From Otatea glauca (lineage: Eukaryota > Streptophyta > Magnoliopsida > Poales > Poaceae), in NCBI GenBank assembly GCA_036346275.1, contig CM070720.1, positions 7,727,278-7,791,277 on the forward strand: DNA of 64,000 nt, read 5' to 3'. Positions 47,252 to 57,710 of this stretch are shown piece by piece; within the stretch, counting starts at the first letter, position 1, and each line of letters begins with the position of its first letter. Under the pieces are notes generated by a model. It did no database searches, was not told the DNA's origin, and saw only the letters and a program-made list of their open reading frames with translations. A program made the position numbers and the translations under genes.

Positions 47252-49210
47252 GGTACGGGCGGTGTTTTTCAGCTCACGCCGGGATCAGTACGGGAATGAA
47301 CCACCGAAGATCATGTCGACGTGGTGGTCACCCTGCTGGAACTCCAGGTCGAGGCCCTCCGGGCCCTCGTGGGCACCGCTCCCGTCGGGCAGCTTGTCCC
47401 TCTTTCGGAGCGTGGGCATCTCTCCATGCCCCTCGTAGAAGGCGTCTAGCTTGTACTGCCATGTTCTACAGCTCCGCAGGTCATGGCTGTGGGCTCTGTG
47501 GAACGGGCAGAACTTGTCCGGGTCGTACCTGGGATGGGCCTCGTCGACGCGAGGCCGGGCACCGCCCCGCTGGAAGTCAGCCTGATGCTGTCCTTGCTGC
47601 TTGAGGGCGTTGCGCTTGCTGATGCCGTGGCCGACCGCGTTGAGGTCGAGGATCATTGCGGGCAGGTTGCCGCACCTCCATCACCTCGCACCCGGTGTCC
47701 GCTGCGGTGACCACGCACAGCTGGCCGCCGTCATCACGGTGACCTTGCCCTCACTTCTTGTTGCGCAGGTCTAGGCCAACATCCTTGGCGCCAGATGGCC
47801 TCGCCAGGAATGTAGCCGAGCTTGCCCTGGTCGTAGTCGTGTTTCCAACGGACGGTGTCTTCCGCGTCCGCGTAACGTTCCGCCATCTGGAATAGTTTGT
47901 TGACACTGAGGTTGGCCGTGATCTCCATGTCCTCGGTAAGGCGTCTGTCCCGGACGCCGAACTTGAAGGCCTTGATGATGGCCTCGCCGAAGACGTTCGG
48001 GGTCGAATTCCTTACGTGGGTGAACCAGCGGTCGAAGTAGCGGAGGGGTTCACCCTTGCCTTGGATGATGCGATCTAGGTCCCTTGCTCGTTTAGGGCGC
48101 ACGTAGCAGCTCTGGAAGTTTGAACGGAGGGTGCTCTACACCTGGCGCCATGACCAAAAAATGCCGGGTGCCTGATTGAAGAGCTAGGTGCGAGCAGCGC
48201 CGTCCAGGATGGTAGGGAGATAGTTGGCCATTACAGCCTCACCCCCACCGGCCACCAGGATCGCGGTGGAGTAGATTGAGAGAAATTCGTCTTGGTTCTT
48301 GTCCTGTCGAACCGCTCTATCGCGGCGGGCTTGAACCGAGTCGGCCAACGCACCTTACGGAGGTTGACGGAGTACGCCGGGCAGTCGTAGGCCGGGGCAG
48401 CGTAGTCGCTGCTGCTGCGGTCGGAGTCGCCGTCGGCGAGGCGATCGAACTCGATCCGACGGTGCACTCCGCGTCGGTCTTGGTGATTAGGAAGGGCATC
48501 GTCAGGGTGCAATGATCGCGAACCTTTCGACGCCTGGGCGGAATGTCCGGCGAAAGGCCTCTAGAAGCATCGCTACTCGAGCGAGCACTACCGTCGCTCT
48601 TCTGATCTAGGGGACGCTCGCGCGTCAGGCCTGGGTCCCGGTGAGGTGGGGATGGTTGTGGTGAACTCCGGGCCCGCGGGTATGGAGTCGGCCAGCGAGA
48701 GCGACGGTGCCCACGGGATGAGTTGCCATCGCTTTCCATGGAGCGAGGCTCGGGGGGCCGGTACCGCTCTCGCTGCGACGACGTGACCTCATCGGCCTCC
48801 CTGCCAAGCTCCTCAACAAGGGACCGACGAAAGAGGGCCGACCTCGCCCTGGTAGGGTCGGCCATGACCTGGGCGATGGCCCGCAAGCATTCCCGGTTGG
48901 GGTCGTCCAGGCGAGTAGGGCTGCAGTGCCCAAACGAAACATGGAGCTCTTCGCGCTTCTCCCGTCAGAGGATGGTGATGGCATGGTTGATGGAAACCCG
49001 GGCCAACCGACGTGCCTCCTCCGGGGTTTCTGGGTCGCCGCCACTCATCCCCGCGCTCGTCTCGCGGCTGCCGACCATGAAGGCCAGGTGTTCGCGGGCG
49101 GCGAAGGCAAGAACATGGAGGTGGAGCCTTCACACTCGAGGACCGCGTCTAAGTCCAAACTTGCTGATCGTGACATGTCATCGTCGAAGCCGAAGGGGCC
49201 GACGACGCCG
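47252..49210 (-). pseudogene. Gypsy A gag
   Basis: A minus-strand gag of the RIRE2/Tat type with several frame changes. Recognisable parts are the N-terminal segment (about 48830-49200), a Ser/Arg-rich linker (48500-48780), VRWPTRFKPAAIERFD (about 48300-48360), the capsid segment DLDRIIQGKGEPLRYFDRWF to FKFGVRD (about 47930-48080) and a zinc-finger-like CPFHRAHSHDLRSC (about 47470-47510). It would form the particle and package RNA. It passes into protease near 47250. Plus-strand frames here are shadows. Confidence 0.8.
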
Positions 49211-49240
49211 GAGCAGTGAACTCCGAACGAGTGAAACTCG

Positions 49241-49259
49241 GGCCCCACAGTGGGCGCCA
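49241..49259 (-). other. Primer binding site of gypsy A
   Basis: The minus strand reads TGGCGCCCACTGTGGGGCC, a primer site common in Tat/Athila-type gypsy elements. It lies two bases inside the 5' LTR and fixes the minus orientation. Confidence 0.85.
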
Positions 49260-49261
49260 GC

Positions 49262-50047
49262 TATCGACGATCGGAACTGTCGACCGCAAAGAAAAAGGGG
49301 GATGCGAATAGATCGTTCGGGGGTGAGGCCCAAAGTCGTGCTCGTTCAGGAACGACGAGCATCGCGGGATGTATGTCGGGGAAGAAGCAATGAACACAAG
49401 ATTTATACTGGTTCGAGCCCCCGAGTTTGGGTAACAACTCTACTCCAGTCTTGCCCTGAGGCGAAAGATGTAAATGAAGTTCTGCGGGGGAGTACAGACG
49501 GGACCCGAGCTAGGGATCGCTCGGAGGCAAAGCTACCAGGGAGAGCTCGTGGAGCTTTCTCTTGTTCTCTGGTCTGCGCTTGAGCAGTTAGCCTGGGTTC
49601 TCCCTCCCTTTCGGTCGGGGCAATCTATCCTTTTGTAGCCCTCCGAGGGCCTCGCTGCTTGGTCCCGAGGTTGACGTCAGGTGCCCATGGCGAGTCGATG
49701 GGTGTTGTTGAGGGGCGTCGATAGTCGTCGAGGGCTGACGGTAGCTGTTGGGAGTTGACGGGAGTTGCTGGGCCCTAGTTACCGCGTGAGGGCAGGTACG
49801 GCACTGATTCCCACGTAGGGGAGAATTTTTACACGAGATAAATAAAATTGTTACAGATGCCTTTTACTCTGTAAGGCGTAGATGTCGAGTGGGTCCTCGT
49901 TTTTGCGCCCAAGCCCGAGCCCGCTGGACCCGAGCCCGAGCTTAGGGAGAGCACCTCCTAAGTCGGAGGCAAGCCCCTGGGTTCGTGGGGAGCTGCCACG
50001 AGACCTGGGGGGACAGCTTACACGTGACGAGGTACCGATCCCCGAAA
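49262..50047 (-). repeat. 5' LTR of gypsy A
   Basis: 786 bp, the partner of 11364-12152. The terminal dinucleotides are slightly decayed: the minus strand starts TT where TG is expected and ends TA in place of CA. It is followed on the plus strand by GTAGT, identical to 10951-10955. Confidence 0.9.
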
Positions 50048-50275
50048 GTAGTGATAGAGATTTGTGTCAGTTTTTCTTGAAAACTGATAGTGTGGTTATA
50101 GACTTCTGTGTCAGTTTTCTTTGAAAACTGATAGTACAATGATAGTCTTTTGTGTCGAGTTTTTTTGTAAACCGATAGTGTAGTTATAGACATTTGTGTT
50201 GGTTTTTCTTGAAAACCAACAGTGTAGTTAGGCTTTTGTGTCGGTTTCGAGGAGGAACCGACAGAGATAATAATA
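50048..50275. repeat. CACTA-type terminal repeat array, right half
   Basis: About five units of TGTGTCAGTTTTTCTTGAAAAC-type inverted pairs continue the array interrupted at 10955. Beyond about 50275 the array ends and a leader-like GC-rich stretch follows. Confidence 0.8.
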
Positions 50276-51210
50276 GTGCCGACATCACTAATGCTCCTCA
50301 ACTCGCCCCACGCACTCCAAGCATTTTAGCAAAGTTCACTCTCATGCGCGCCTCTAGCTCTCGCGTGCGATTTTCGAAACCCTAGCGCCTCCAGCTCCGT
50401 CGCCACCAGCAAATCCCACACCGTCGCCTCCCGCTCCGAGATGCCCCCCATTATGGTTTGTTGTGCCTGGTCAGTTGTGCGAGTCTTGTGCTAATTTGCA
50501 AGGAGCTTGTGATTATCATAAGGTTGTGTGGCTGGTTAATGAGCGGATGGTAGTAAACATGCCTGCGATTAATTGGAATATGTACTCTTCAAGATGATCG
50601 TATCAACATGCATCTTCTAATTTAATCTTGCAGGTTGATGAGCTAGTTAATGTGAAAAGGCTATGGTTTGTTTTCTTGAATCTGCGGTGAAATGAGTTAG
50701 ATGGTTTACAATACCTCATGTTAGTGATAATTTTTTTTAGATAATTTTTCAAAGAGTGAATTCTTTCTAGATAATTTTTCACCTTTGTAGTTCAAATGTA
50801 CATAGTTTAGTTATTTAATTCTTTGTGTATGTACATAGTTTAGTTCAAAATCAATCATTTTCAATCAGGGAAATTCAAGTAAAAAAGTAATTAATTTCAA
50901 ATTTTTGCGAATAAAAACTGAAACTTGAAAGCTTGATGCTCGGTTTTAGTAAACTGTGAGTAACTTACAATGAAGCTTTAACAGAATCCTTTGTGAAGTT
51001 CTTGCATGCTCAGAATATTGACATTGACACATTAATACTAACTGCTAGAAGCATAACAGCAGAAAGAAAGTACCAGCATAACAGCAGAAGCTGCTAACTG
51101 GGAACTGCAGAAAGAAAGTACCAGCATAACAGCAGAACCTTGGTCCGTTCCAATTTACAACTTTATGAGAAATAATCAGTAACAAGGAATAGTTAAATAA
51201 TACAGAAAAA
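50276..51210 (+). other. Leader-like sequence after the CACTA array
   Basis: 50290-50455 is C-rich with CCCTAGC and CGCC runs, like the 5' leaders of plant CACTA genes, and reaches an ATG near 50440. After this the sequence is AT-rich and intron-like. A short duplication with AGCATAACAGCAGAA lies at about 51053-51136. I saw no sustained open frame. The arrangement array-then-leader suggests the 5' end of a second CACTA element rather than the 3' end of T. Confidence 0.35.
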
Positions 51211-51578
51211 TTATGATATTAATAATAAAATTTGTCTAAATAAAGTAATGCCACAAACTTTTGCAAACTTTTTGGTGTCAATTTTAAGGAGCTTTTGAAT
51301 CTTCAACCATGTAGAGCCATCTGTTTCTTCACTGATTTCCGAAAGGAGCGATTCAACTAACCAAATATATCCATGATGCCTATATGATGAAATTTGTGAG
51401 TGAAGAAGTGAGTGCAAAGTAGTCCAGCAAAGCCTACCTCTAAGTACTACATCAGCATCTTCACAACCATCTTTAATGCTGCTAAAATACTTGCAGGATT
51501 TTGTTACTTGGATCATATAAGCAAACTCATTGTCAATCCTGGAAAATGTGCTGACAGCTCCATCAAGTTTCTTGATAA
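51211..51578 (-). pseudogene. Protein-coding gene fragment cut by a CACTA terminus
   Basis: On the minus strand about 110 codons are open and protein-like: DNEFAYMIQVTKSCKYF, RGRLCWTTLHSLLHSQISSY, RHHGYIWLVESLLSEISEE. The rich Leu/Ser helical pattern looks like an ARM/HEAT-type repeat protein. I have a weak recollection of plant THADA-like (DUF2428) proteins, but this is not secure. The frame begins exactly at the CACTACTACAC terminus of element G1 at 51579, so upstream exons are missing. Downstream (below 51240) the frame runs into intron-like AT-rich sequence. It may be a host gene relic or a fragment captured by a transposon. Confidence 0.45.
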
Positions 51579-52195
51579 CACTACTACACAAATATACATC
51601 ACAATCGGTTCTTTTTTATCATCACAGTCGGTTCTAGTGGTGACACAAAGTCATGAGACAGAGATGAGGCGACATTATTACAGTCGGTTCTCGCCCGATA
51701 GAGATAAGACAGTCATCTCTATCGGTTCTTTATAAGAAGCGATAGAGATGAGGATATTATCTCTATCGGTTCTTTGTAAGAAGCGATAGAGATGAGGCCT
51801 CATCTCTATCGCTTCTTACAAAGAACCGATAGAGATAATATCCTCATCTCTATCGCTTCTTATAAAGAACCGATAGAGATGACAGCCTCATCTCTATCAT
51901 TTCTTACAAAGAACCGATAGAGATAATACATCATCTTTATCGCTTCTTATAAAGAACCGATAGAGATGATCGCCTCATCTCTATCGCTTCTTAAAAAGAA
52001 CCGATAGAGATAATATACTCATCTCTATCACTTCTTTGAAAGAACCAATAGAGATGAATATCCTCATCTCTATCACTTCTTATCAAGAACCGATAGAGAT
52101 GAGTTAATCATCCCTATCGCTTCTTTCAGAGAACCGATAGAGATGACCGTCACATCTCTATCATTTTCTTGTGAGAACCGACAGAGATGAAGGGG
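51579..52195. repeat. CACTA terminus and palindromic subterminal array of G1
   Basis: After the CACTA terminus, about ten inverted pairs follow, of the form CATCTCTATCGGTTCTTTATAA and its inverse with AGAAGCGATAGAGATGA, separated by a few variable bases. Each pair of about 37 bp is a near-perfect palindrome. This layout is typical of binding-site arrays at CACTA ends and could form hairpins. Confidence 0.85.
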
Positions 52196-52619
52196 TGTGG
52201 TGTGCTATCACATTCCAATCAGCACATATTCCACACAATATGCACATATCACATTCACACAGAAATTACAGACAACATATCACATTCAAAGAACATGAAC
52301 ACTTTGTTACAACAAACACATATCACATTCGTTAACAAAATAGAACGTAAACTTGCTTAACCATAAGTACACATGCAATCGCATTCAGATATGTAATATT
52401 GTTCACATCTGGTCTAGTAAGAGCTTTCGGGATCTCTAAACCGTCCGTCCTCCGACAAGCATTCTACCCAGTACCACTGGCATAAGTGGTCTCATATCTT
52501 GTTGAGTGCAGTGCTATCTACACTCTTCTGGGGGATATTGGTATGCTGCAAAATAGAAACGAGTGCTCTAATTTAAGTTTTCAAATTTCTATGTGAAAGA
52601 CTAATTGTATAATAATGCA

Positions 52620-54090
52620 TGTACTATCTTAGGGAAACGGTCTGAGCCGGCAATCAAGATCACCATGTGTTGCATGACATACAAACCACAACAGTCGTCG
52701 CTGCCCTATTGATGACACTGTGAAGAAAGAAAAATAAATTAAGAGATGAAGAAAATATGTCAGAAAATCTAAATCTTATATGTGATAGCCACTTGTACCC
52801 TGAAGCGGACATACTCCAGCTTGGAGCCCTTTTTGTCGTCGTGTGTCCCTCCTGCTTCGACGTATTCCTTGAAACCCCTATATACATTGGAGAGATGTCG
52901 TTGAGTAAAAAAATAATGAACGTAGTTAAATACAGAAAATGTTAGATACGAGTGGTGCACTTACTGCTCCAAAGGAGGCTTGATCGCGTAGGCCATCAGT
53001 CTCTTATCAATCGAATTAAAAGTGTACACTTTGTTGTCACTCGAAAGGAGCACGAGTAGAACCCAGTGGTTGCTTATTAAATGGTATGTAGCGAAGAAAA
53101 TAAGTTCACATACGGTTTCAATGCGTAGAAGTAATTGAACGGTGAAGTAGCACTTACTCCTCGTGGTACGGGAGTAGAATGAAGTCCTTCTTCGACTCAG
53201 CTTGCAATGCCCTCTTGATGTAGGAGGCAACCCATTCCGGTTGAAGCCTAACCGTCGTCGCGGACACAAGCTCAGGGTCGACGGACCAAACTAGTTGTCG
53301 ATTCGTCACGACTCGCTACCTCATCGCCCTACAACTCGCATTGAATGTTAAAAAGCGTAATGCAAAATCCTATGGAAGTCATAAGGTCGTGCAACGTGAT
53401 GCGATACTCACAGCGTCCAGGATCGTACAGTAGAAATATCGATGGCTATCAGTCGGTACAGACGGAACAGATCCTCAAAACTAACTGGGAATATCCCATC
53501 CTCCTCGCGGTGGAAATGTCCCTTTCTGTATCTAACATTAAAGTCGACACGCTCACTCTCTTTCACTTTGTCAATGTACCATCCATGGAGCTGTTGAGTC
53601 CATATGCCTAGAGCATTCAAATTGCTGGGAGGCAGAAGGGGCTTTCCATGTACGTAGGCCTTAAATTCATAAGGCTTCTTTGTGGCCTGTGCCGGCTCTC
53701 CTTTCTGGGCCGAAGGAGTCTCCGAGGCCGGGGCAGTGGGCTTTTCATGTGCCTGAGGGGGCGTTGTGGCCTTTGTGAGCCTAGCCTTTTTAGCAGAGGC
53801 CTCCGATGGTTCTGTGGTTGTCGTGCTAGTCCTTTTATGCACCAGCTCTGTACTTTGTGCAGGGATCGTCACGGTCGCGGGAGCAGGCGTAGGTACGGTA
53901 GGAACCTACAAAGCACGCGCATAATTAAGTAACTTGTTGCAATACTACTGGAATGGTATAGAAGACGTGAGGGATGTTTACTTTGACCAGTACGACGCCT
54001 GTCGTAGGCCACTTGATGAACGACATCCGCGCTAGCCCGAGAGTGGTGATGTCTTCGTTGGGGGGAACTCGAGCACATATGATAAGATTT
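52620..54090 (-). pseudogene. Ulp1-like (C48) protease gene of CACTA G1
   Basis: Minus-strand exons in order: a piece with NEDITTLGLARMSFIKW (about 54060-53970); a Pro/Thr/Lys-rich linker and an LHGWYIDK ... DLFRLYRLIAIDISTVRSWTL domain (53408-53872) ending at a GTGAGT donor; then Ulp1-like exons. These contain ISNHWVLLVLLSSDNKVYTF (catalytic His about 53070) and near 52680-52715 CHQ-stop-GSDDCCGLYVMQHM, the Gln/Cys end of a C48 active site. An in-frame TAG sits next to the catalytic Gln, and Asn replaces the usual Asp after the His. Such desumoylase-like domains are common cargo of plant CACTA elements. It is inactive as read. Confidence 0.65.
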
Positions 54091-54220
54091 ACAAGTATTA
54101 GACAAAATCAGAAAACGCTGCAATTGCGCAGCACCAAAAACTAGGTCTTCTGAACTCAGCGCTGCTATTCGACAATACAGCGTATAAGATTCAGAAACAA
54201 ATTTCAGGGTATAGAGGCAC

Positions 54221-54522
54221 ATCAGTGGCGGTTCTTCAAAAGAACCGCCACTGATAACATTATCTGTGGGGTTCGTATAAAGAACCGCCATCGATCTGCT
54301 TATCTGTGACGGTTCAAATAAAGAACCGCCATGTAATATATTTATCGATGGCGGTTCTTATACGCTTATCTCGTGGCGATTTGTATAAAGAACCACCACA
54401 GATAATATATATATCGTGGCGGTTCGCATAAAGAACCGCCATCGATAAATATCTGTGGCGGTTCGTATAAAGAACCGCCATCTTAATCAGATGGCGGCGT
54501 TCTTTTAAGAACCGCCATCGAT
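54221..54522. repeat. Palindromic subterminal array of element H (left)
   Basis: About six inverted pairs such as ATCAGTGGCGGTTCTTCAAA with its inverse, alternating with variants TATCTGTGGCGG and ATCGATGGCGG. The unit differs from those of G1, G2 and T, so H belongs to a separate family. Confidence 0.8.
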
Positions 54523-54533
54523 AATGCTCCGCC

Positions 54534-54541
54534 TATAAATA
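54534..54541 (+). promoter_or_regulatory. TATA box of element H
   Basis: CGCCTATAAATAATAG lies directly downstream of the repeat array and upstream of a C-rich leader (54560-54720). This is the arrangement of a plant promoter. Repeats and promoter together resemble the promoter end of En/Spm-type elements. Confidence 0.6.
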
Positions 54542-54559
54542 ATAGATAACGCCGCTTCT

Positions 54560-56296
54560 AACTCACCCTAAACCCTTAAACTCCCGCCCTTCTCCCACGC
54601 CTAAACCCAAACTCCGCGCTCGCCGCCGCCCCGCGACGCCGCCTCGCCCGCCGCCAACGCCCTCCCCGACGCCGCTTGCCGACGCCGCCCGACGACCCGC
54701 ACGGTCGACGCCGCCCTCACAAGGTTTTGGGAGCATCTAGTGAGTGCAAAGAGGGAGTACCTTTCTTCATTATTCATGTTCCATTAATTTGTGTTTGGCT
54801 TCATTTCAACTGAGTTTCGCACATCGCCTTATCTTTTTTCCGCCTCTTAATTGGGAGAATGATGTAAGTTCAATTTCTTTTTCCTAAATTAGCCCAAATA
54901 TGAAATACTAATGAATACTTTGGCGAAAAAATGTTTAATCGATTTCATCACATAAATGATTGGAAATGTTTAATTAGAGGACAAATTCCCAACGATTGGT
55001 TGTGGGCTCGTCTAAGAAAATTCTTAACCATCACTAAACATGTGGTTTACGGTAGTGAGGATAGCACAAAAATATGTGTGGTATTTGCCAGAGCACACAC
55101 TGCAAGATTGATAATCTACTAACGAATATTACAAAATTGTAGTGATCTGTTAGAACTTTGAGCACAGTGTCGAATAATATTCACCATGAGCCTCGTAAAT
55201 AGTCCGACCAATTGGGAGCATCTCGTGAGTGCACTTTCTTTTGCGATTACAAGAAAGACAAACATGCATACCACACATACACACGCAAATATGCCCCCTT
55301 AGCACATGTTTAGATAGACAGAGGCCAAAATAAATCCATGACGTCATATAATTTCTACTAAAGCGCACTCATGCAGCGTAATAGGTGGCCATTATGACTT
55401 CATATAATTTCTATGTTTAAACGGTATATGCAAGGTGGCAGATCGTACTCTCAGGAGTATGGAACTTTTAAAAAAAATTAAAATGCATACTTGGTACGGT
55501 TAATTCTAAGTTATAACAAAATAATTTTTTTAGGACAAGAAACCTAATATTATATAAGTAAATTCTAACAAAACAATATTGTATTGAGAATTAGCTCTCA
55601 GTTACTTGAAATTTTTTTAGCTCTCAATACGCCGAAACCTGCAATAGGTGACGGTCTATTTGTGGCGGGTTTTTTCGAACCGCCACAAATATAATTATCA
55701 GTGGCGGTTCTATATTGAAAATGGCGGGAAGAATATTAGTGGCATCCATGGTCATCAAAATGAATTAATTATTAAAGAGGACCCACATGCATGCTATCCT
55801 TCTTTCCCTCTCCTCCAACTTCCTTACCTTCCCTTCCCTTTTCTTTGTCCAAGTACGCCACTTGTTACACACACAAATAAAAAGCTCTCCCCCCTTCCAC
55901 ATGACAGTCTGATATGGCTAGAGTAATAAGCAAAAAGAACATTTATGAGTGCCCTTGCTGCATAGTTGTTTCTACATTGTTTTAACTATACAAATTTTAT
56001 ATGCCAGTTGATGTGCCTTTTTAGTGGGTATATATAATTCAGTGTTTAAATAGTTTCAATGTGTTTCCAACACTTGGGGAAATCCATTTCGCAGTAACGA
56101 AGTATTTATTCCTGTTATACACTGTAAGTTAGTCATGTTTACCATTGCCATTGGCAACCTTAGCTTCAAAGCTCGTTTACTCAATTAATTGTACTTGCAA
56201 AATAATTTTCATGAGATGATTCTGTACTTTGAAATTCCGTGAGATGATTCTGTAGTAATTGATGGAAATTATGTTTCTGGTCGAATTGTAGTTCTA
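54560..56296 (+). other. Leader and AT-rich region of element H
   Basis: A GC-rich leader (54560-54730) is followed by AT-rich sequence with no convincing coding. A short copy of the H palindrome lies at 55650-55715. This may mark an internal rearrangement or a small nested element. The position is where a TNP2 gene would be expected, and none is found. Confidence 0.45.
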
Positions 56297-57710
56297 ATGG
56301 AGCCCGAAACCGATCCTATAGTGGAGGAGAGCCCAAGCAGGTACCTTACCCTCCACCCAACCACCGAAGGTGCCGAGGCCTCCACCGCTGTTGCAGATGA
56401 TGGTCCTGTTGCAAGACGCCGAGGACGAGGGAAAACTAAGAAGCCTGAAGGCCGGTACACCATCTTAGAGGTCTTAGATACTGGGGCCCCTATTGCACCG
56501 AGAAAATCAGCAGCCAAATACAGGTCAACATGCGGGTGCATCGTAAGGGATAAAGTGCCAATCACCTATTCGGATTGGCATAAAGTGCCCCGAGCCACCA
56601 AAGAGGATCTGTGGACAGAGCTCAAAGAAACCTTCAATTCTCAAGGAGCCAAGATCTTGTGTGTCGCGACGCATTGATGACCATGGATGCGCGTGGAGAA
56701 ACTTCAAGGCGGGCCGAACACAAATTATGTGAAGCAAAACCGGTCGACCATCGGAGAGTACCCAAGATTGGAGACATATTGGGATGAGTTTGTGGCGATG
56801 AAGCAATCGAAGCGACAAGGAAGTCCAAAGAGGACCACATTAGCATCGCAAGAAGGAATACTCACCCCACGGACTTGGCACAAGTGGGTGCAGCGGAAAA
56901 GTTGCTCAATGGGAGAGGCAAGAATTAGAAGCGGTCCAATTGGCTGGCACAAGTCCCTTGATCGGACTACCAGACCGAGTGAAGCACTACGTGCTAGCGA
57001 GGGCAGATATGTTGTCTACTGGGGGTTTATCATTCAAGAGCAGTGAAGACGAAGCAATGACGCAACGAGTTCATGAGTTTCACGCCCATCCACCCAAGGA
57101 TCTTTTCACCTGCACGAGGAGAAAGACGAGCTAACAAATGGCCCTAGGAAACAAAGAGCACCCTGGTCGGACACGAGGCGTCGGGGTCAAGGTTCCATGG
57201 AGGAGTGGATTCCCTGAGCACGGAGACTCTTATAGGAGTCGGAAGAGAGCTAAAGAAGAGCGGGCTAAGAAGGAAATGGAAATGATGAAGGAAAGGGTTC
57301 TGCGAGAAATACAAGGCACCATTGAAGAACAAGTTGAACGACAAGTACAACAAGCCTTGAGTCTGTCGCAGGCCCACAACGTTTTCTCCAGTCCTACAGT
57401 CGTCGCGGCGATTCGCGCGTCCCACGCCATTGGCGTGCGGACAACAACCATTATCCTGTGGACGACATACAGGACCCCACACCCTGTCAGCTCAACGTGC
57501 CTGTGATGAACATATTTGTACAGACTGCTACAGGGGTAGTCTATCCGTGCCAAGAAGGGGGTGTCCTGCACAATACACCGATAGCGCCAGGTTATGCAAA
57601 GGTCCAAGTGGACACGGTATTTGCACAGTTTGCTGAGATCGGGCTGGAAAAACCCGCCAATGATGAGATAAGTACTCTAGGAAGTGCCGTCCACTCATTC
57701 ATCCAATAGC
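56297..57710 (+). pseudogene. CACTA second-gene fragment (Transposase_24/PF03004-like)
   Basis: ATG at 56297 opens a 126-codon frame with GRGKTKKPEGRYTILEVLD, a Cys-containing segment and VPITYSDWHKVPRATKEDLW, the start of the plant Ptta/En/Spm-type (PF03004) domain. Frame shifts follow near 56677 and 56800-56900. Recognisable pieces continue: ETYWDEFVAMKQS, GLPDRVKHYVLARADML, a Lys/Glu coiled coil (57240-57370), then VVYPCQEGGVLHNTPIAPGY and the LGSAVHSFIQ stretch ending at 57707. In En/Spm the second protein binds the subterminal repeats. Here the gene is broken. Confidence 0.7.

Larger units (their letters stand above)
10956..50047 (-). mobile_element. Ty3-gypsy element A (Tat/RIRE2-like), hosting a nest
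   Basis: A minus-strand gypsy element with LTRs at 49262-50047 (5') and 11364-12152 (3', plus a duplicated piece at 10956-11363). It is flanked by identical GTAGT duplications at 10951-10955 and 50048-50052. Order on the minus strand: LTR, primer site, gag, protease, RT, RNase H, integrase, then a long 3' region with tandem repeats and an antisense gene, polypurine tract, LTR. Its integrase is split by copia B (18134-44332). Without B it is about 12.9 kb, a normal size for Tat-lineage elements. The antisense PF04195-type gene and TGGCGCCCAC primer site support the lineage. Confidence 0.9.
51579..54110 (-). mobile_element. CACTA element G1, 5'-truncated
   Basis: Starts CACTACTACACAAATATAC at 51579 with TAA before it. 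Palindromic subterminal repeats run to about 52195. A minus-strand pseudogene with linker and Ulp1-like domains (52620-54090) follows. The 5' part of the element, including any transposase, is missing: recognisable sequence stops near 54110. The same terminus occurs at 61875 (G2). Confidence 0.75.

Noticed and set aside
48723..49583. 286-codon plus-strand frame at the right of the nest
   Set aside because: It is antisense to gypsy A gag and runs on into the LTR. Its composition is that of a shadow frame.
51600..52190. Regularly spaced palindromes resembling a CRISPR array
   Set aside because: This is plant DNA; the units vary, there are no unique spacers of constant length, and a CACTA terminus adjoins. 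They are subterminal repeats.
54570..54610. CCCTAAACCC words resembling telomere repeats
   Set aside because: Only a few imperfect copies in a GC-rich leader. Such telo-box-like words are common in plant leaders.
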